A DNA stretch of 49,946 nt, from positions 1 through 49,946 of the forward strand of contig NZ_JANXRJ010000223.1 in assembly GCF_025353065.1 (NCBI RefSeq). The letters run 5' to 3'. Position numbers and translations under genes: made by a program. The notes below the pieces were generated by a model. It saw nothing but the letters and a program-made list of their open reading frames with translations. It had not been told where the DNA came from and ran no database searches. Every line of letters starts with the position of its first letter. The first letter of the stretch is position 1. Below are positions 34,747-47,456 of the stretch, piece after piece. Source of the DNA: Lapillicoccus sp. (GTDB lineage Bacteria; Actinomycetota; Actinomycetes; Actinomycetales; Dermatophilaceae).

Positions 34747-36285
34747 ATGGCGGACGGCGACTCGGGGCTGCACGACTACTCCACGGTCTGGTCGGACACC
34801 CTCCGCCACCTCGATGAGCAGGGCGTCCCCGCGATCCAGCGGGCCCACCTGCAGATGAGCCGCCTCGTGGGGCTGCTCGAGGGGGTCGCGCTCATCAAGG
34901 CGCCCAGCCTCTACACGAAGCAGGTCATCGAGAACGACCTCCAGGACCAGGTGCGACAGGTCCTCGCCGCGCGGCTCGACACCGACGTGCAGCTGTCGGT
35001 GTCGATCGACGACACGCTGCAGGACGAGTCCGGCCGGCTGGCGCTCGACGGCCGGCACCCCGACCAGCGGTCCGCCGACCCCTCGCCCTCCATCGGCGCC
35101 GACCTGCCGCATCTCGAGCACCGGCACCCGCGGGAGATCGACGGTGTCCGCCTGGTCGAGGACCTGCCGCGGCATGACGCACGCGGACTCGGCGACGGCC
35201 GGGGAGTCCACCAGAACGGCTCCTCCCCGAGCGCCCCGAGCGGCACCGAGCCGAAGACCCGCCTCAACGAGAAGTACATCTTCGAGACCTTCGTCATCGG
35301 CGCCAGCAACCGCTTTGCACACGCCGCCGCGATCGCTGTGGCGGAGGCGCCGGCCAAGGCCTACAACCCGCTCTTCATCTACGGCGACTCCGGCCTCGGC
35401 AAGACCCACCTGCTCCACGCCATCGGCCACTACGCCCGGACGCTGCTGCCGCACCTGCGGGTGCGCTACGTGAACTCCGAGGAGTTCACCAACGACTTCA
35501 TCAACTCCATCCGCGACGACCGCACGAGCCGCTTCCAGAGCCTCTACCGGGACGTCGACGTGCTCCTCATCGACGACATCCAGTTCCTGGCAGGCAAGGT
35601 CCAGACGCAGGAGGAGTTCTTCCACACCTTCAACGCGCTGCACAACGCGAGCAAGCAGGTCGTCATCACGTCCGACCTGCCGCCCAAGCAGCTGAGCGGC
35701 TTCGAGGGCCGGCTGCGGTCACGGTTCGAGTGGGGCCTGATCACCGACGTGCAGCCCCCCGACCTCGAGACGCGGATCGCCATCCTGCGCAAGAAGGCCA
35801 TCCACGAGAAGATGTCGGCCCCGGACGACGTCCTCGAGTTCATCGCCAGCCGCATCTCCACCAACATCCGCGAGCTCGAGGGCGCCCTCATCCGGGCAAC
35901 GGCCTTCGCCAGCCTCAACAAGCAGCCCGTCACGCTCGACCTGGCCGAGATCGTGCTGCGCGACCTGATCCCCAACGAGGCCGCCAGCCAGATCACCGCC
36001 GGCCTGATCATGGCGCAGACCGCCGCCTACTACGCCCTGACGATCGACGACCTCTGCAGCGCCTCCCGCTCGCGCCAGCTGGTCACGGCGCGGCAGATCG
36101 CGATGTACCTGTGCCGCGAGCTGACCGACCTCTCGCTGCCCAAGATCGGGCAGCTCTTCGGCAACCGCGACCACACGACGGTCATGCACGCCGACCGCAA
36201 GATCCGTGAGCTGATGTCCGAGCGACGGGCGATCTACAACCAGGTCACCGAGCTCACCAACCGGATCAGGCAGCAGTCCCGCTGA
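34747..36285 (+). CDS. dnaA: Chromosomal replication initiator DnaA
   Basis: The 512-residue initiator has an N-terminal interaction domain (about 1-90), a variable linker (about 90-170) and AAA+ domain with Walker A GDSGLGKT near residue 213 and Walker B LLIDDIQF near 274. The C-terminal DNA-binding signature [14 protein letters not shown] lies near 470. It opens oriC and loads the helicase. ATG 34747 gives the usual start [11 protein letters not shown]; upstream in-frame sequence is not DnaA-like. The oriC region follows directly. Confidence 0.97.
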   Translation: MADGDSGLHDYSTVWSDTLRHLDEQGVPAIQRAHLQMSRLVGLLEGVALIKAPSLYTKQVIENDLQDQVRQVLAARLDTDVQLSVSIDDTLQDESGRLALDGRHPDQRSADPSPSIGADLPHLEHRHPREIDGVRLVEDLPRHDARGLGDGRGVHQNGSSPSAPSGTEPKTRLNEKYIFETFVIGASNRFAHAAAIAVAEAPAKAYNPLFIYGDSGLGKTHLLHAIGHYARTLLPHLRVRYVNSEEFTNDFINSIRDDRTSRFQSLYRDVDVLLIDDIQFLAGKVQTQEEFFHTFNALHNASKQVVITSDLPPKQLSGFEGRLRSRFEWGLITDVQPPDLETRIAILRKKAIHEKMSAPDDVLEFIASRISTNIRELEGALIRATAFASLNKQPVTLDLAEIVLRDLIPNEAASQITAGLIMAQTAAYYALTIDDLCSASRSRQLVTARQIAMYLCRELTDLSLPKIGQLFGNRDHTTVMHADRKIRELMSERRAIYNQVTELTNRIRQQSR

Positions 36286-36730
36286 CCGCTCGCCCACCGT
36301 TGTCCACCGGTTGTTTCTATGCTTGTCCACACCATCTACCGGACAATGACGGCGAATACGCCCAGCGGGGAGGGCAGTTGGTGAGCGTTGTCCACCGCCT
36401 GTGGACAACAGTGTGGATGCCGGGTTGTGGACCAAGGTCCGATATGTGAGCGGTTGTCCCTCCTGACCACCCTGTCGGTATGCCGGGTCGATGCCGCCTC
36501 GATACCGCCTCGATACCGGGTCGCTGCCGCCTCGTCCCCAGGCCCCTGTGCGGTGGTGGTGGACAACCCCGCGATCGCTGTGGGCCGGTGGGACCGCGGT
36601 CGCCCGCTGCTGGGGACGATCGGCCGTCGTCCCCAGGGCCCCCCGCTTGTCCACCCCGTCGTCCCCAGTGCGTCCACATCCCCGATCCGGCGGCTGACCA
36701 GCGTAGACAGGCGGTTGTCCCCATGATCCA
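36286..36730. other. oriC: Replication origin oriC
   Basis: The dnaA-dnaN gap holds at least six strong DnaA boxes (TTGTCCACA/C type): plus at 36300-36308, 36323-36331, 36388-36396 and 36647-36655; minus at 36400-36408 and 36558-36566. Weaker copies are near 36426 and 36715. A 44-base array of 11-bp repeats (36488-36531) sits in the middle. The nearest A/T-richer stretches are around 36310-36360; no obvious long AT-rich unwinding element is present. Confidence 0.93.
36488..36531 (+). repeat. Four 11-bp iteron-like repeats inside oriC
   Basis: Units are TCGATGCCGCC, TCGATACCGCC, TCGATACCGGG and TCGCTGCCGCC, head to tail. The 11-base period puts each copy on the same face of the helix. They are not DnaA boxes. 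Confidence 0.75.
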
Positions 36731-36884
36731 CAGCACCTATGACGACGACGAGACCTCCATCATCATCATCCGCCCCGAGTACGAGACCCCTCCCGACCTG
36801 GAGCAGGAGCGTCCCTCCCGACGCTCTCCCCGGATCCGGATGCCGGGACAGGGCTGGTGGTGCCGCGTCACCTGCGGGCACTAG
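36723..36884 (+). CDS. Possible 53-residue small protein between oriC and dnaN
   Basis: An ATG at 36723 begins MIHSTYDDDETSIIIIRPEY and runs to a stop at 36884, with an acidic first half, an Arg-rich middle (RPSRRSPRIRM) and a last stretch with WW and two Cys. AGGCGG lies nine bases upstream. It overlaps the last DnaA-box-like site. Third-base GC is high, but in this DNA that is weak evidence. No family is recognised; it could be chance. Confidence 0.25.
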   Translation: MIHSTYDDDETSIIIIRPEYETPPDLEQERPSRRSPRIRMPGQGWWCRVTCGH

Positions 36885-36981
36885 GGTGCGATTCCCTGAT
36901 GACTGACCTCGGCCGGCCGCGACCGGCCAGGCCCGACCCATCACGGACCGATGACAGACCCAGACCAGAGGCGGGACCGAC

Positions 36982-38115
36982 GTGAAGTTCAGGGTTGAGC
37001 GCGATGTGCTGGCGGAGGCCGTCACCTGGGTGGCCCGCGGCCTCCCGGCCCGGCCCCCCGTGCCGGTGCTCGCGGGCGTCCTCCTCGAGGCGAGCGACGA
37101 GGGCACCATCACCCTGTCGGCCTTCGACTACGAGGTCTCGGCCAAGGTCACCGTCGTCGCCGACGTCGCAGAGTCCGGCACCGTCCTGGTCCTCGGCCGG
37201 CTGCTCGCCGACATCTCGCGCAACCTGCCTGCCCGACCCATCGACGTGTCGTCCGAGGGCAACAAGCTCCAGCTGGTCTGCGGCAGCTCGCGATTCAGCC
37301 TGCTGATGATGCCCAGTGCCGACTACCCCAGCCTCCCGGTCGCACCCAACTCGAGCGGGGTGCTGCAGGGCGACGTCTTCACACAGGCCGTCGCCCAGGT
37401 CGCCATCGCGGCGGATAAGGGAGACACCCTGCCCATCCTCACCGGTGTGCGGATGGAGATCGAGGGCGACAAGATCACCCTGCTGGCCACCGACCGCTAC
37501 CGCCTGGCGATGCGCGAGCTGACCTGGAAGCCCGCCTCCGCCGACGCCTCGCACCTGGCGCTGATCCCGGCCCGCACCCTCTCCGATACGGCCCGGGCGC
37601 TCGGCGCCAGCGGCTCGGTCGAGATGGCTCTCGGCGGCTCTGCGGGTGGCGACGGGTTGATCGGGTTCGAGGCGGGGCAGCGGCGCACGACGACGCGCCT
37701 CCTCGACGGGGAGTACCCCAAGGTCACCTCGATCTTCCCGACCAGCGTCGACACCGAGAGCGTCATCGAGACCTCCGAGCTCGTCGAGGCCGTCAAGCGG
37801 GTCGCGCTCGTCGCCGAGCGCAACACCCCGGTCCGGCTGCGGTTCAGCGAGGGGCAGGTGACCATCGAGGCCGGCACCGGCGACGACGCCCAGGCGTCCG
37901 AGGCGGTCGAGGCCGTCCTCACCGGACCTGAGATCGAGATCGCCTTCAACCCGCAGTTCCTGCTCGACGGGCTGGGTGCCGTCGGCACGGCATACTCCCG
38001 CCTGTCGTTCACCCAGCCCAGCCGGCCGGCGGTGCTCACCGGTCAGGCCGAAGCGGACGGTCAACCGGACGAGAGCTACCGGTATGTCCTGATGCCCGTC
38101 CGCTTCGCCAGCTGA
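36982..38115 (+). CDS. dnaN: DNA polymerase III beta subunit (sliding clamp)
   Basis: The 377-residue clamp starts GTG 36982 (KFRVERDVLAEAVTWVAR) and has the three-domain repeat typical of DnaN, with PVLAGVLLEA, LPILTGVRMEIEG and the C-terminal YRYVLMPVRF. It rings DNA and tethers the polymerase. A -10-like TAGGGT at 36882-36887 could be its promoter. The length matches the family. Confidence 0.96.
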   Translation: MKFRVERDVLAEAVTWVARGLPARPPVPVLAGVLLEASDEGTITLSAFDYEVSAKVTVVADVAESGTVLVLGRLLADISRNLPARPIDVSSEGNKLQLVCGSSRFSLLMMPSADYPSLPVAPNSSGVLQGDVFTQAVAQVAIAADKGDTLPILTGVRMEIEGDKITLLATDRYRLAMRELTWKPASADASHLALIPARTLSDTARALGASGSVEMALGGSAGGDGLIGFEAGQRRTTTRLLDGEYPKVTSIFPTSVDTESVIETSELVEAVKRVALVAERNTPVRLRFSEGQVTIEAGTGDDAQASEAVEAVLTGPEIEIAFNPQFLLDGLGAVGTAYSRLSFTQPSRPAVLTGQAEADGQPDESYRYVLMPVRFAS

Positions 38116-38175
38116 GATCGGGCGTAATCTGAGCGCGCTCGTCCCCCCTGCACCGTCGTCGAAAGGCACCACACC

Positions 38176-39297
38176 ATGCAGCTCGGTCTCATCGGTCTCG
38201 GCAAGATGGGCGGCAACATGCGAGAGCGGTTGCGTCGTGCCGGTCACGAGGTGGTCGGCTACGACCGCAACCCCGCCGTCTCCGACGCCCGGACGATGGC
38301 CGCGATGGTCAAGGCCCTCGACGCCCCGCGCGTCGTGTGGGTGATGGTGCCCTCGGGCGTCCCCACACGCGAGACGATCGCCAAGCTCGGCGACCTGATG
38401 GACAAGGGCGACCTGATCATCGACGGGGGCAACTCCCGCTTCACCGACGACATCGAGAACGCCAAGATGCTGAAGACCAAGGGCATCAACTACCTCGACT
38501 GCGGGGTGTCCGGCGGCATCTGGGGCCTGCAGAACGGCTACGGCCTGATGGTCGGCGGCGACAAGCGCTCGGTCGCCCGGGCGATGCCGATCTTCGACGT
38601 GCTCCGCCCGGAGGGTCCGCGCGACGAGGGCTTCGTGCACGCCGGCGAGGTCGGCGCCGGGCACTACACCAAGATGGTGCACAACGGCATCGAGTACGGG
38701 CTGATGGCCGCGTATGCCGAGGGGTTCGAGCTGCTGGAGAAGAAGGACATCGTCAAGGACGTCCCCGGCGCCTTCAAGGCCTGGAGCCGCGGCACGGTCG
38801 TGCGGTCCTGGCTGCTCGACCTGGCGGTCGAGGCCCTCGACGCCAACCCCACTCTCGAGGGGGTGTCCGACTACACGGTCGACTCCGGCGAGGGCAAGTG
38901 GACCGTCGAGGAGGCCATCGCGCTCGACGTGCCGATGCCCGTCATCTCCGCCTCGCTGTTCGCACGGTTCGCCACCCGCCAGAAGCTGTCGCCGACGATG
39001 CAGATGGTGTCGGCCTTGCGCGGGCAGTTCGGCGGCCACCAGGTGATGACGATCGCCGAGGGCCAGGCCCTGCGCGACGCCGGAGCCGCCGGCGACGCCG
39101 ACCCGACGCTCGGCATGAAGGTCGAGGCGAAGAAGCGCGAGGCCTCGACCGGGATGGCCCGTACCGCGACGCACCACACGGCGACCAAGAAGGCCGCATC
39201 GAAGAAGGCGATCCCCGCCAAGAAGGCGGCCGCGAGCACGACGGCAGCGAGCACGACAGCGGCGAAGACGACGAAAAAGGCCGTCGCGAAGCCGTGA
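38176..39297 (+). CDS. gnd: 6-phosphogluconate dehydrogenase (decarboxylating, GndA type) with Lys/Ala-rich tail
   Basis: The first 300 residues are a short-type 6-phosphogluconate dehydrogenase: NADP-binding GLIGLGKMGGNM, substrate motif CGVSGGIWGLQNG, and catalytic Lys region GHYTKMVHNGIEY. It makes ribulose 5-phosphate and reduced cofactor in the pentose phosphate pathway. After ALRDAGAAGD the protein continues about 70 residues in a histone-H1-like tail with repeated KKA units (ATKKAASKKAIPAKKAAAS). GAAAGG precedes the ATG. dnaN-gnd-recF is a standard actinobacterial order, but this tail is unusual. Confidence 0.93.
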   Translation: MQLGLIGLGKMGGNMRERLRRAGHEVVGYDRNPAVSDARTMAAMVKALDAPRVVWVMVPSGVPTRETIAKLGDLMDKGDLIIDGGNSRFTDDIENAKMLKTKGINYLDCGVSGGIWGLQNGYGLMVGGDKRSVARAMPIFDVLRPEGPRDEGFVHAGEVGAGHYTKMVHNGIEYGLMAAYAEGFELLEKKDIVKDVPGAFKAWSRGTVVRSWLLDLAVEALDANPTLEGVSDYTVDSGEGKWTVEEAIALDVPMPVISASLFARFATRQKLSPTMQMVSALRGQFGGHQVMTIAEGQALRDAGAAGDADPTLGMKVEAKKREASTGMARTATHHTATKKAASKKAIPAKKAAASTTAASTTAAKTTKKAVAKP

Positions 39298-39334
39298 TCC
39301 GGTGGTCGTGACGGACGAGGGGTGAAGGGGTGAC

Positions 39335-40540
39335 GTGCACGTCCGGCACTTGAGCGTCGTCGACTTCCGCAGCTATCCCACGGCGGAGCTCGCGCTCGGG
39401 CCCGGCGTCACGACGCTCGTCGGCCTCAACGGACAGGGCAAGACCAACCTCGTCGAGGCGATCGGCTACCTCGCCACCCTCTCGAGCCACCGGGTCGCGA
39501 GCGACCAGCCGCTCGTCCGCTTCGGCACGAGCTCGGCGGTCATCCGCGGCACGATCGACCGAGCCGGCCGGGAGGTCCTGGTCGAGCTGGAGCTCAACCC
39601 CGGACGGGCCAACCGCGCCAAGGTGAACCGGTCGTCGGTCAGTCGCCCTCGCGACGTGCTCGGCTCGTTGCGGACGGTGCTGTTCGCGCCCGAGGACCTG
39701 TCCCTCGTCAAGGGCGAGCCCGCGGGGCGACGGGCCTTCCTCGACGACCTCCTCGTGCAGCGCCAGCCGCGCTGGGCCGGCGTCCGCTCCGACTACGACA
39801 AGATCCTCAAGCAGCGCAACGCCCTCCTGAAGTCGGCAGCACCGGTGCTGCGCAAGGGATCTCGTCGGCCCCGGTCGCTCGCACCGGGCGAGGCACCCGA
39901 CGAGGCGAAGGCGTCGGCGCTGCAGACGCTCGGGGTCTGGGACAGCCACATCTCGGAGGTCGGCTCCCAGCTGCTCTACGCCCGGCTGCGGCTGCTGCGC
40001 GACCTGCGCCCGCACCTCACCGCGTCCTACGACGCCGTCAGCGCGAGCGTGTCCGGGGCCACGGCGCACTACCGCGCGAGCCTCGCCGAGGCACCGACCG
40101 CCCGGATCGCGGCCGGTGACGTGCCCGAGCAGGCGGAGCTGCGCGAGCTGCTGCTCGCCGCCTTCGCCGAGGTCCGCGACCAGGAGATCGAGCGCGGCGT
40201 CTCGCTCGTCGGGCCGCACCGGGACGACGTCGTGCTCACCCTGGGCGAGCTCCCGGCCAAGGGGTATGCCTCGCACGGCGAGTCGTGGTCCTTCGCGCTG
40301 GGACTCAAGCTCGCGGCATACCAGCTGCTGCGGAACGACCTCGGCGAGGACCCGGTCCTCATCCTCGACGACGTCTTCGCTGAGCTCGACAGCGGTCGCC
40401 GCGAGCGCCTCGCCGAGCTCGTCGCCGACTGCGAGCAGGTGCTGATCACCGCCGCGGTCGGGGCCGACGTGCCCGAGGCGCTGCGCACCACCGGCCGCAC
40501 GTATGCCGTGTCGCTCGGCGAGGTGCGCGATGTCGCCTAG
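39335..40540 (+). CDS. recF: DNA replication and repair protein RecF
   Basis: The 401-residue SMC-like ATPase has Walker [16 protein letters not shown], the signature [10 protein letters not shown] and Walker [13 protein letters not shown]. With RecO and RecR it loads RecA at gaps. GTG 39335 has AAGGGG upstream. It overlaps dciA by 11 bases, showing coupling. Confidence 0.96.
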   Translation: MHVRHLSVVDFRSYPTAELALGPGVTTLVGLNGQGKTNLVEAIGYLATLSSHRVASDQPLVRFGTSSAVIRGTIDRAGREVLVELELNPGRANRAKVNRSSVSRPRDVLGSLRTVLFAPEDLSLVKGEPAGRRAFLDDLLVQRQPRWAGVRSDYDKILKQRNALLKSAAPVLRKGSRRPRSLAPGEAPDEAKASALQTLGVWDSHISEVGSQLLYARLRLLRDLRPHLTASYDAVSASVSGATAHYRASLAEAPTARIAAGDVPEQAELRELLLAAFAEVRDQEIERGVSLVGPHRDDVVLTLGELPAKGYASHGESWSFALGLKLAAYQLLRNDLGEDPVLILDDVFAELDSGRRERLAELVADCEQVLITAAVGADVPEALRTTGRTYAVSLGEVRDVA

Positions 40541-41153
40541 GGCATCGGTGCCGCCGCCGCCGTCGGACGGTGGCGCCGAGGACCGACCTCAGGCCGACCT
40601 CCAGTCTGCTGGCGCTGTCGATGACGCGGGTGCTCCAGAGGGCGGCGAGGAGGCCGACGTCGAGGCGGCCGCCGCCTCCGCCCTGGCCCGGGCCCGCCGC
40701 GGCGCACGAGACAAGGGTCTACGACCGGGCCTGAAACCGTTGAAACGACACCGCCGCGACGCCGGCCCGCAGACGCGATCGGGAGCCGGCCGCGACGGCC
40801 GCGACCCGGCGCTGGTCGGTGAGCAGCTGGACCGGCTGATGGCCGACCGCGGCTGGCAGCTCGACGTCACGGCCGGCGCCGTCATGGGCCGCTGGCCCCA
40901 GATCATCGGGCCCGACATCGCCGAGCACGTGACGCCGGTGTCGTTCGAGCTCGGCGTGCTCACGCTGCGCGCCGACTCCACCGCCTGGGCCACCCAGATG
41001 CGGCTGATGGCGTCTGCGATCATCGGCCGGATCGACGAGGAGGCGGGACCGGGCACGGTCATCGAGCTCACCGTCCACGGGCCGAGCGCGCCGAGCTGGA
41101 GCAAGGGCCTGCGGCGGGTCAAGGGGCAGGGACCCCGCGACACCTACGGCTGA
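40530..41153 (+). CDS. dciA: DciA-like protein (DUF721)
   Basis: The 207-residue protein has a disordered acidic N-terminal region and the DUF721 core [33 protein letters not shown] and [13 protein letters not shown]721 proteins are DciA, which in bacteria lacking DnaC help load the DnaB helicase. The neighbourhood with dnaA, dnaN, recF and gyrB supports this. ATG 40530 lies inside the 3' end of recF. Confidence 0.88.
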   Translation: MSPRASVPPPPSDGGAEDRPQADLQSAGAVDDAGAPEGGEEADVEAAAASALARARRGARDKGLRPGLKPLKRHRRDAGPQTRSGAGRDGRDPALVGEQLDRLMADRGWQLDVTAGAVMGRWPQIIGPDIAEHVTPVSFELGVLTLRADSTAWATQMRLMASAIIGRIDEEAGPGTVIELTVHGPSAPSWSKGLRRVKGQGPRDTYG

Positions 41154-41185
41154 CGGGCACCCACCCCAGCGGCCACCGCGCTCAC

Positions 41186-41191
41186 TAGGCT
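41186..41191 (+). promoter_or_regulatory. -10 element TAGGCT for leaderless sulfurtransferase mRNA
   Basis: TAGGCT ends six bases before the GTG at 41198, without a Shine-Dalgarno site between. The geometry equals that at 16420. Confidence 0.5.
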
Positions 41192-41197
41192 CGGCGG

Positions 41198-42067
41198 GTG
41201 AGCCGCACCGAGCACCTCGTCACCGCCGCCGACCTCGCCGAGGAGCTGGCCGGCGATGGGTCGCCGCTGCTGCTCGACGTGCGGTGGCACCTCGCCGACG
41301 CGCCCGGGGCCGGCCGTGTGCGGTATGCCGCGGGCCACCTCCCCGGGGCACGGTTCCTCGACCTCGAGGCGGTCCTCACGGAGCACACCGGTGACCCCCG
41401 CGACGGGCGCCATCCGCTGCCGGACCCGGCCACGCTGACCGCCGGGCTCGGCGCCCTGGGCGTCGGGGCCGACTCCGATGTCGTGGTCTACGACGAGGCC
41501 GGTTCGTTCGCGGCCGACCGCGCGTGGTGGGTCCTGCGGTGGGCCGGCATCCGGACCCGGGTCCTCGACGGCGGGATCACGGCGTGGTCCAGGTGGACCG
41601 CGCGGGGTGGAGAAGGCGAGGGTGGCGACCTCGAGAGGGGAGACCCGGCCCCCTGGGCACCGACCACCCCCACCCTGCTCACCGGCCGGATGCCGAGCAT
41701 CACGGCCGACGAGGCCGCGCGCTGGGCCGAGCACGGCACCCTCGTCGACGTCCGGGCCGGCGCGCGCTACCGCGGCGAGACCGAGCCGCTCGACCCTCGG
41801 GCCGGGCACATCCCCGGTGCGGTCAACGCGCTGCACGCCGCAGGTCTCTTCACCCCGGACGGGCACCTGCCGTCCGAGGAGGTCCTTCGCGGCGCGGCCG
41901 GCGACCTCACCGACGAGGCCGAGCTCGCGGCATACTGCGGCTCGGGCGTCTCGGCGGCCCACAGCGTCCTCGCGCTGGCCGTCCTCGGCGTGGACGCGGC
42001 ACTCTTCCCGGGCTCGTGGTCCGCATGGTCCAACCACCCCGCACGACCTGCGGCGACGGGACCGTAA
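41198..42067 (+). CDS. Sulfurtransferase (two rhodanese domains)
   Basis: The 289-residue protein has two rhodanese-like domains. The first is probably structural (YDEAGSFAADRAWWVLRW lacks the catalytic Cys); the second carries the active Cys in AAYCGSGVSAAH. Such thiosulfate or 3-mercaptopyruvate sulfurtransferases move sulfur to cyanide or thiols; the donor is not shown. The GTG has a leaderless-type promoter. Insertion between dciA and gyrB is a variable slot in this group. Confidence 0.88.
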   Translation: MSRTEHLVTAADLAEELAGDGSPLLLDVRWHLADAPGAGRVRYAAGHLPGARFLDLEAVLTEHTGDPRDGRHPLPDPATLTAGLGALGVGADSDVVVYDEAGSFAADRAWWVLRWAGIRTRVLDGGITAWSRWTARGGEGEGGDLERGDPAPWAPTTPTLLTGRMPSITADEAARWAEHGTLVDVRAGARYRGETEPLDPRAGHIPGAVNALHAAGLFTPDGHLPSEEVLRGAAGDLTDEAELAAYCGSGVSAAHSVLALAVLGVDAALFPGSWSAWSNHPARPAATGP

Positions 42068-44584
<2,517 letters not shown>

Positions 44585-44586
44585 CC

Positions 44587-44633
44587 CGTATGCCGCGGCG
44601 CGGCCACCGCGCGCCGCGGGCACACGGCATACG
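44587..44633 (+). promoter_or_regulatory. Large hairpin between gyrB and gyrA
   Basis: An inner stem pairs CCGCGGCGCG (44593-44602) with CGCGCCGCGG (44610-44619) around a seven-base loop. An outer stem pairs CGTATG (44587-44592) with CATACG (44628-44633). It begins two bases after the gyrB stop and is not followed by a T run. It could be an attenuator or RNA-stability element. Confidence 0.65.
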
Positions 44634-44660
44634 AATCCGTAACCAGCAGAAGGATCCTGA

Positions 44661-47456
44661 GTGAGCGAGCAGCCGCCGACCGGCCCGGACGACGAGAACC
44701 CTGAGAACCCTGAGAACCCCGAGACTCGTGACGGCGACACCCCCGACGAGGTCATCGAGGGCGAGATCGTCGACGACGACACGATCTACAACTCGGAGTC
44801 GGGAGTCGCGTCGGTGCACCTCACCGAGGGTGACCGGGTCGAGCCCGTCGACCTCAACATCGAGATGCAGCGCTCCTACATCGACTACGCGATGGCGGTC
44901 ATCGTCAGCCGGGCGCTGCCCGATGCGCGCGACGGGCTGAAGCCCGTCCACCGCCGGGTGATCTACGCGATGTACGACGGCGGCTACCGGCCCGACCGCG
45001 GTTACAACAAGTGCTCGCGCGTCGTCGGTGACGTGATGGGGCAGTACCACCCGCACGGCGACACCTCGATCTACGACGCCCTGGTGCGGCTCGTCCAGGA
45101 CTGGACGCTGCGCTACCCGCTCGTCGACGGTCAGGGCAACTTCGGCTCCCGCGGCAACGACGGGGCGGCGGCGCCGCGCTACACCGAGTGCCGGATGGCG
45201 CAGATCGCCATGGAGATGGTGCGCGACATCGACGAGAACACCGTCGACATGAAGGACAACTACGACGGGAAGACCCGGGAGCCGGTCGTCCTGCCGGCGC
45301 GGTTCCCCAACCTGCTCGTCAACGGCTCGTCGGGCATCGCCGTCGGGATGGCCACCCAGATCCCGCCGCACAACCTGCGTGAGGTGGCCGAGGGCGCCGA
45401 GTGGGCGCTGCGGCACCCCGACGCCAGCCGGGAGGAGCTGCTCGAGGCCCTGCTCGGCATCATCAAGGGCCCCGACTTCCCGACCGGCGCGCTCATCATG
45501 GGCCGCAAGGGCATCGAGGACGCCTACCGCACCGGCCGCGGCTCGATCATCATGCGGGCGGTCGTCGTCGTCGAGGAGATCGAGGGCCGGCAGTGCCTCG
45601 TCGTCACCGAGCTCCCCTACCAGGTCAACCCCGACATGCTCGCGCAGAAGGTCGCCGAGCTCGTCCGCAACGGCAAGCTCTCCGGCATCGCCGACATCCG
45701 CGACGAGACGTCGGGGCGCACCGGGCAGCGGCTCGTCATCGTCCTCAAGCGCGACGCGATCGCCAAGGTCGTCCTCAACAACCTCTTCAAGCACACCCAG
45801 CTGCAGACCACGTTCGGCGCCAACATGCTGGCCCTGGTCGACGAGGTGCCGCGCACCCTGCCGCTCGACGCCTTCATCCGCTACTGGGTCGAGCACCAGA
45901 TCGACGTCATCCAGCGCCGCACGGCATACCGGCTCCAGAAGGCCGAAGACCGGATCCATCTGCTGCGCGGCTTCATCAAGGCCCTGGACGCCCTGGACGA
46001 GGTCATCGCGCTGATCCGCCGGTCCGAGACCGTCGAGACCGCGCGCGACGGGCTGATCGCGCTGCTCGACATCGACGAGCTCCAGGCCCGCGCCATCCTC
46101 GACATGCAGCTGCGCCGGCTCGCCGCGCTCGAGCGGCAGCGGATCACCGAGGAGCACGACGAGATCCAGCGCAGCATCGACGACTACAACGACATCCTCG
46201 CCAAGCCGCAGCGGCAGCGCGACATCATCTCGACCGAGCTGGGCGAGATCGTCGCGAAGTTCGGCGACGAGCGGCGCACGAGCATCGAGTTCTTCGACGG
46301 CGACATGTCGGTCGAGGACCTCATCCCCGAGGAGGACGTCGTCGTGACGATCACCCGGGGCGGCTACGCCAAGCGCACCCGGGTCGACCTCTATCGGTCG
46401 CAGCGCCGCGGGGGCAAGGGCGTCAAGGGCGCTCAGCTGCGCGGGGAGGACGTGGTCGAGCACTTCTTCACGACGACGACCCACCACTGGCTGCTCTTCT
46501 TCACCAACCTCGGGCGGGTCTACCGCGCCAAGGGCTACGAGTTGCCGGAGAGCGGCCGTGACGCCAAGGGTCAGCACGTCGCCAACCTGATGGCCTTCCA
46601 GCCGGGCGAGGAGATCGCGCAGGTGCTGGCGATCCAGGACTACGAGTCCTCGCCCTACCTCGTCCTCGCGACGCGGGCCGGGTTGGTCAAGAAGACCAGG
46701 CTCAGCGAGTACGACTCCCCGCGCAGCGGTGGCCTCATCGCCGTCAACCTCCGCGAGGACGACACGCTTGTCGGGGCCGGTCTGGCGTCGCCCGAGGACG
46801 ACCTCATCCTGGTCTCCCGCCGCGGTCAGTCGGTGCGCTTCCGCGCCAACGACGAGGCCCTGCGCCCGATGGGGCGGGCGACGTCGGGCGTCACCGGGAT
46901 GAAGTTCCGCGAGGCCGACGACCTGCTGTCGATCTCGGTCGTGCGGTCCGGCGAGGACCCCGACCTGTTCGTCGTCTTCGAGAACGGGCTGGCCAAGCGC
47001 ACCCAGTCCAGCGAGTACCCCATCAAGGGGCGGGGGATCTTCGGGGTGCGCGTCGCCCAGGTCTCGGAGCGCGGCGGCGACCTCGTCGGTGCGCTCACGG
47101 TCGCCGAGGACGACGAGGTCATGGTCGTCATGGAGAAGGGCAAGATCGTCCGCTCCCGCGTCGACGAGGTGCGTCGCACGGGCCGCAACACGATGGGCGT
47201 GATCTTCGCAGCGCCCGACAAGGGCGACGCCATCGTCGCCGTGGCTCGCAACAACGAGCGCGTGGCGCTCGAGGACGAGGCGGAGGGCGGCACCGATGAG
47301 GGCAGCGACGCCGTCGGTCTCGAGTTGGCCGCAGATGTCCACGAGGACGCGCTCACGGAAATCTCAGGAGGGGATGGCGTACCGTCTGAGGAGACCACCG
47401 AAACCGATGACCCGTCGGATGCGTCGTCCGACGACACCGATGGAGGCAGTGAGTGA
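44661..47456 (+). CDS. gyrA: DNA gyrase subunit A
   Basis: The 931-residue subunit has the winged-helix/tower region with the active-site tyrosine in APRYTECRM and the quinolone region [20 protein letters not shown], with Thr and Asp at the two main resistance positions. The C-terminal beta-pinwheel includes the GyrA box [10 protein letters not shown]. An acidic tail follows. The N-terminus has an NPENPE repeat and a 40-residue acidic extension. GTG 44661 has AAGGATCC upstream. Confidence 0.97.
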   Translation: MSEQPPTGPDDENPENPENPETRDGDTPDEVIEGEIVDDDTIYNSESGVASVHLTEGDRVEPVDLNIEMQRSYIDYAMAVIVSRALPDARDGLKPVHRRVIYAMYDGGYRPDRGYNKCSRVVGDVMGQYHPHGDTSIYDALVRLVQDWTLRYPLVDGQGNFGSRGNDGAAAPRYTECRMAQIAMEMVRDIDENTVDMKDNYDGKTREPVVLPARFPNLLVNGSSGIAVGMATQIPPHNLREVAEGAEWALRHPDASREELLEALLGIIKGPDFPTGALIMGRKGIEDAYRTGRGSIIMRAVVVVEEIEGRQCLVVTELPYQVNPDMLAQKVAELVRNGKLSGIADIRDETSGRTGQRLVIVLKRDAIAKVVLNNLFKHTQLQTTFGANMLALVDEVPRTLPLDAFIRYWVEHQIDVIQRRTAYRLQKAEDRIHLLRGFIKALDALDEVIALIRRSETVETARDGLIALLDIDELQARAILDMQLRRLAALERQRITEEHDEIQRSIDDYNDILAKPQRQRDIISTELGEIVAKFGDERRTSIEFFDGDMSVEDLIPEEDVVVTITRGGYAKRTRVDLYRSQRRGGKGVKGAQLRGEDVVEHFFTTTTHHWLLFFTNLGRVYRAKGYELPESGRDAKGQHVANLMAFQPGEEIAQVLAIQDYESSPYLVLATRAGLVKKTRLSEYDSPRSGGLIAVNLREDDTLVGAGLASPEDDLILVSRRGQSVRFRANDEALRPMGRATSGVTGMKFREADDLLSISVVRSGEDPDLFVVFENGLAKRTQSSEYPIKGRGIFGVRVAQVSERGGDLVGALTVAEDDEVMVVMEKGKIVRSRVDEVRRTGRNTMGVIFAAPDKGDAIVAVARNNERVALEDEAEGGTDEGSDAVGLELAADVHEDALTEISGGDGVPSEETTETDDPSDASSDDTDGGSE

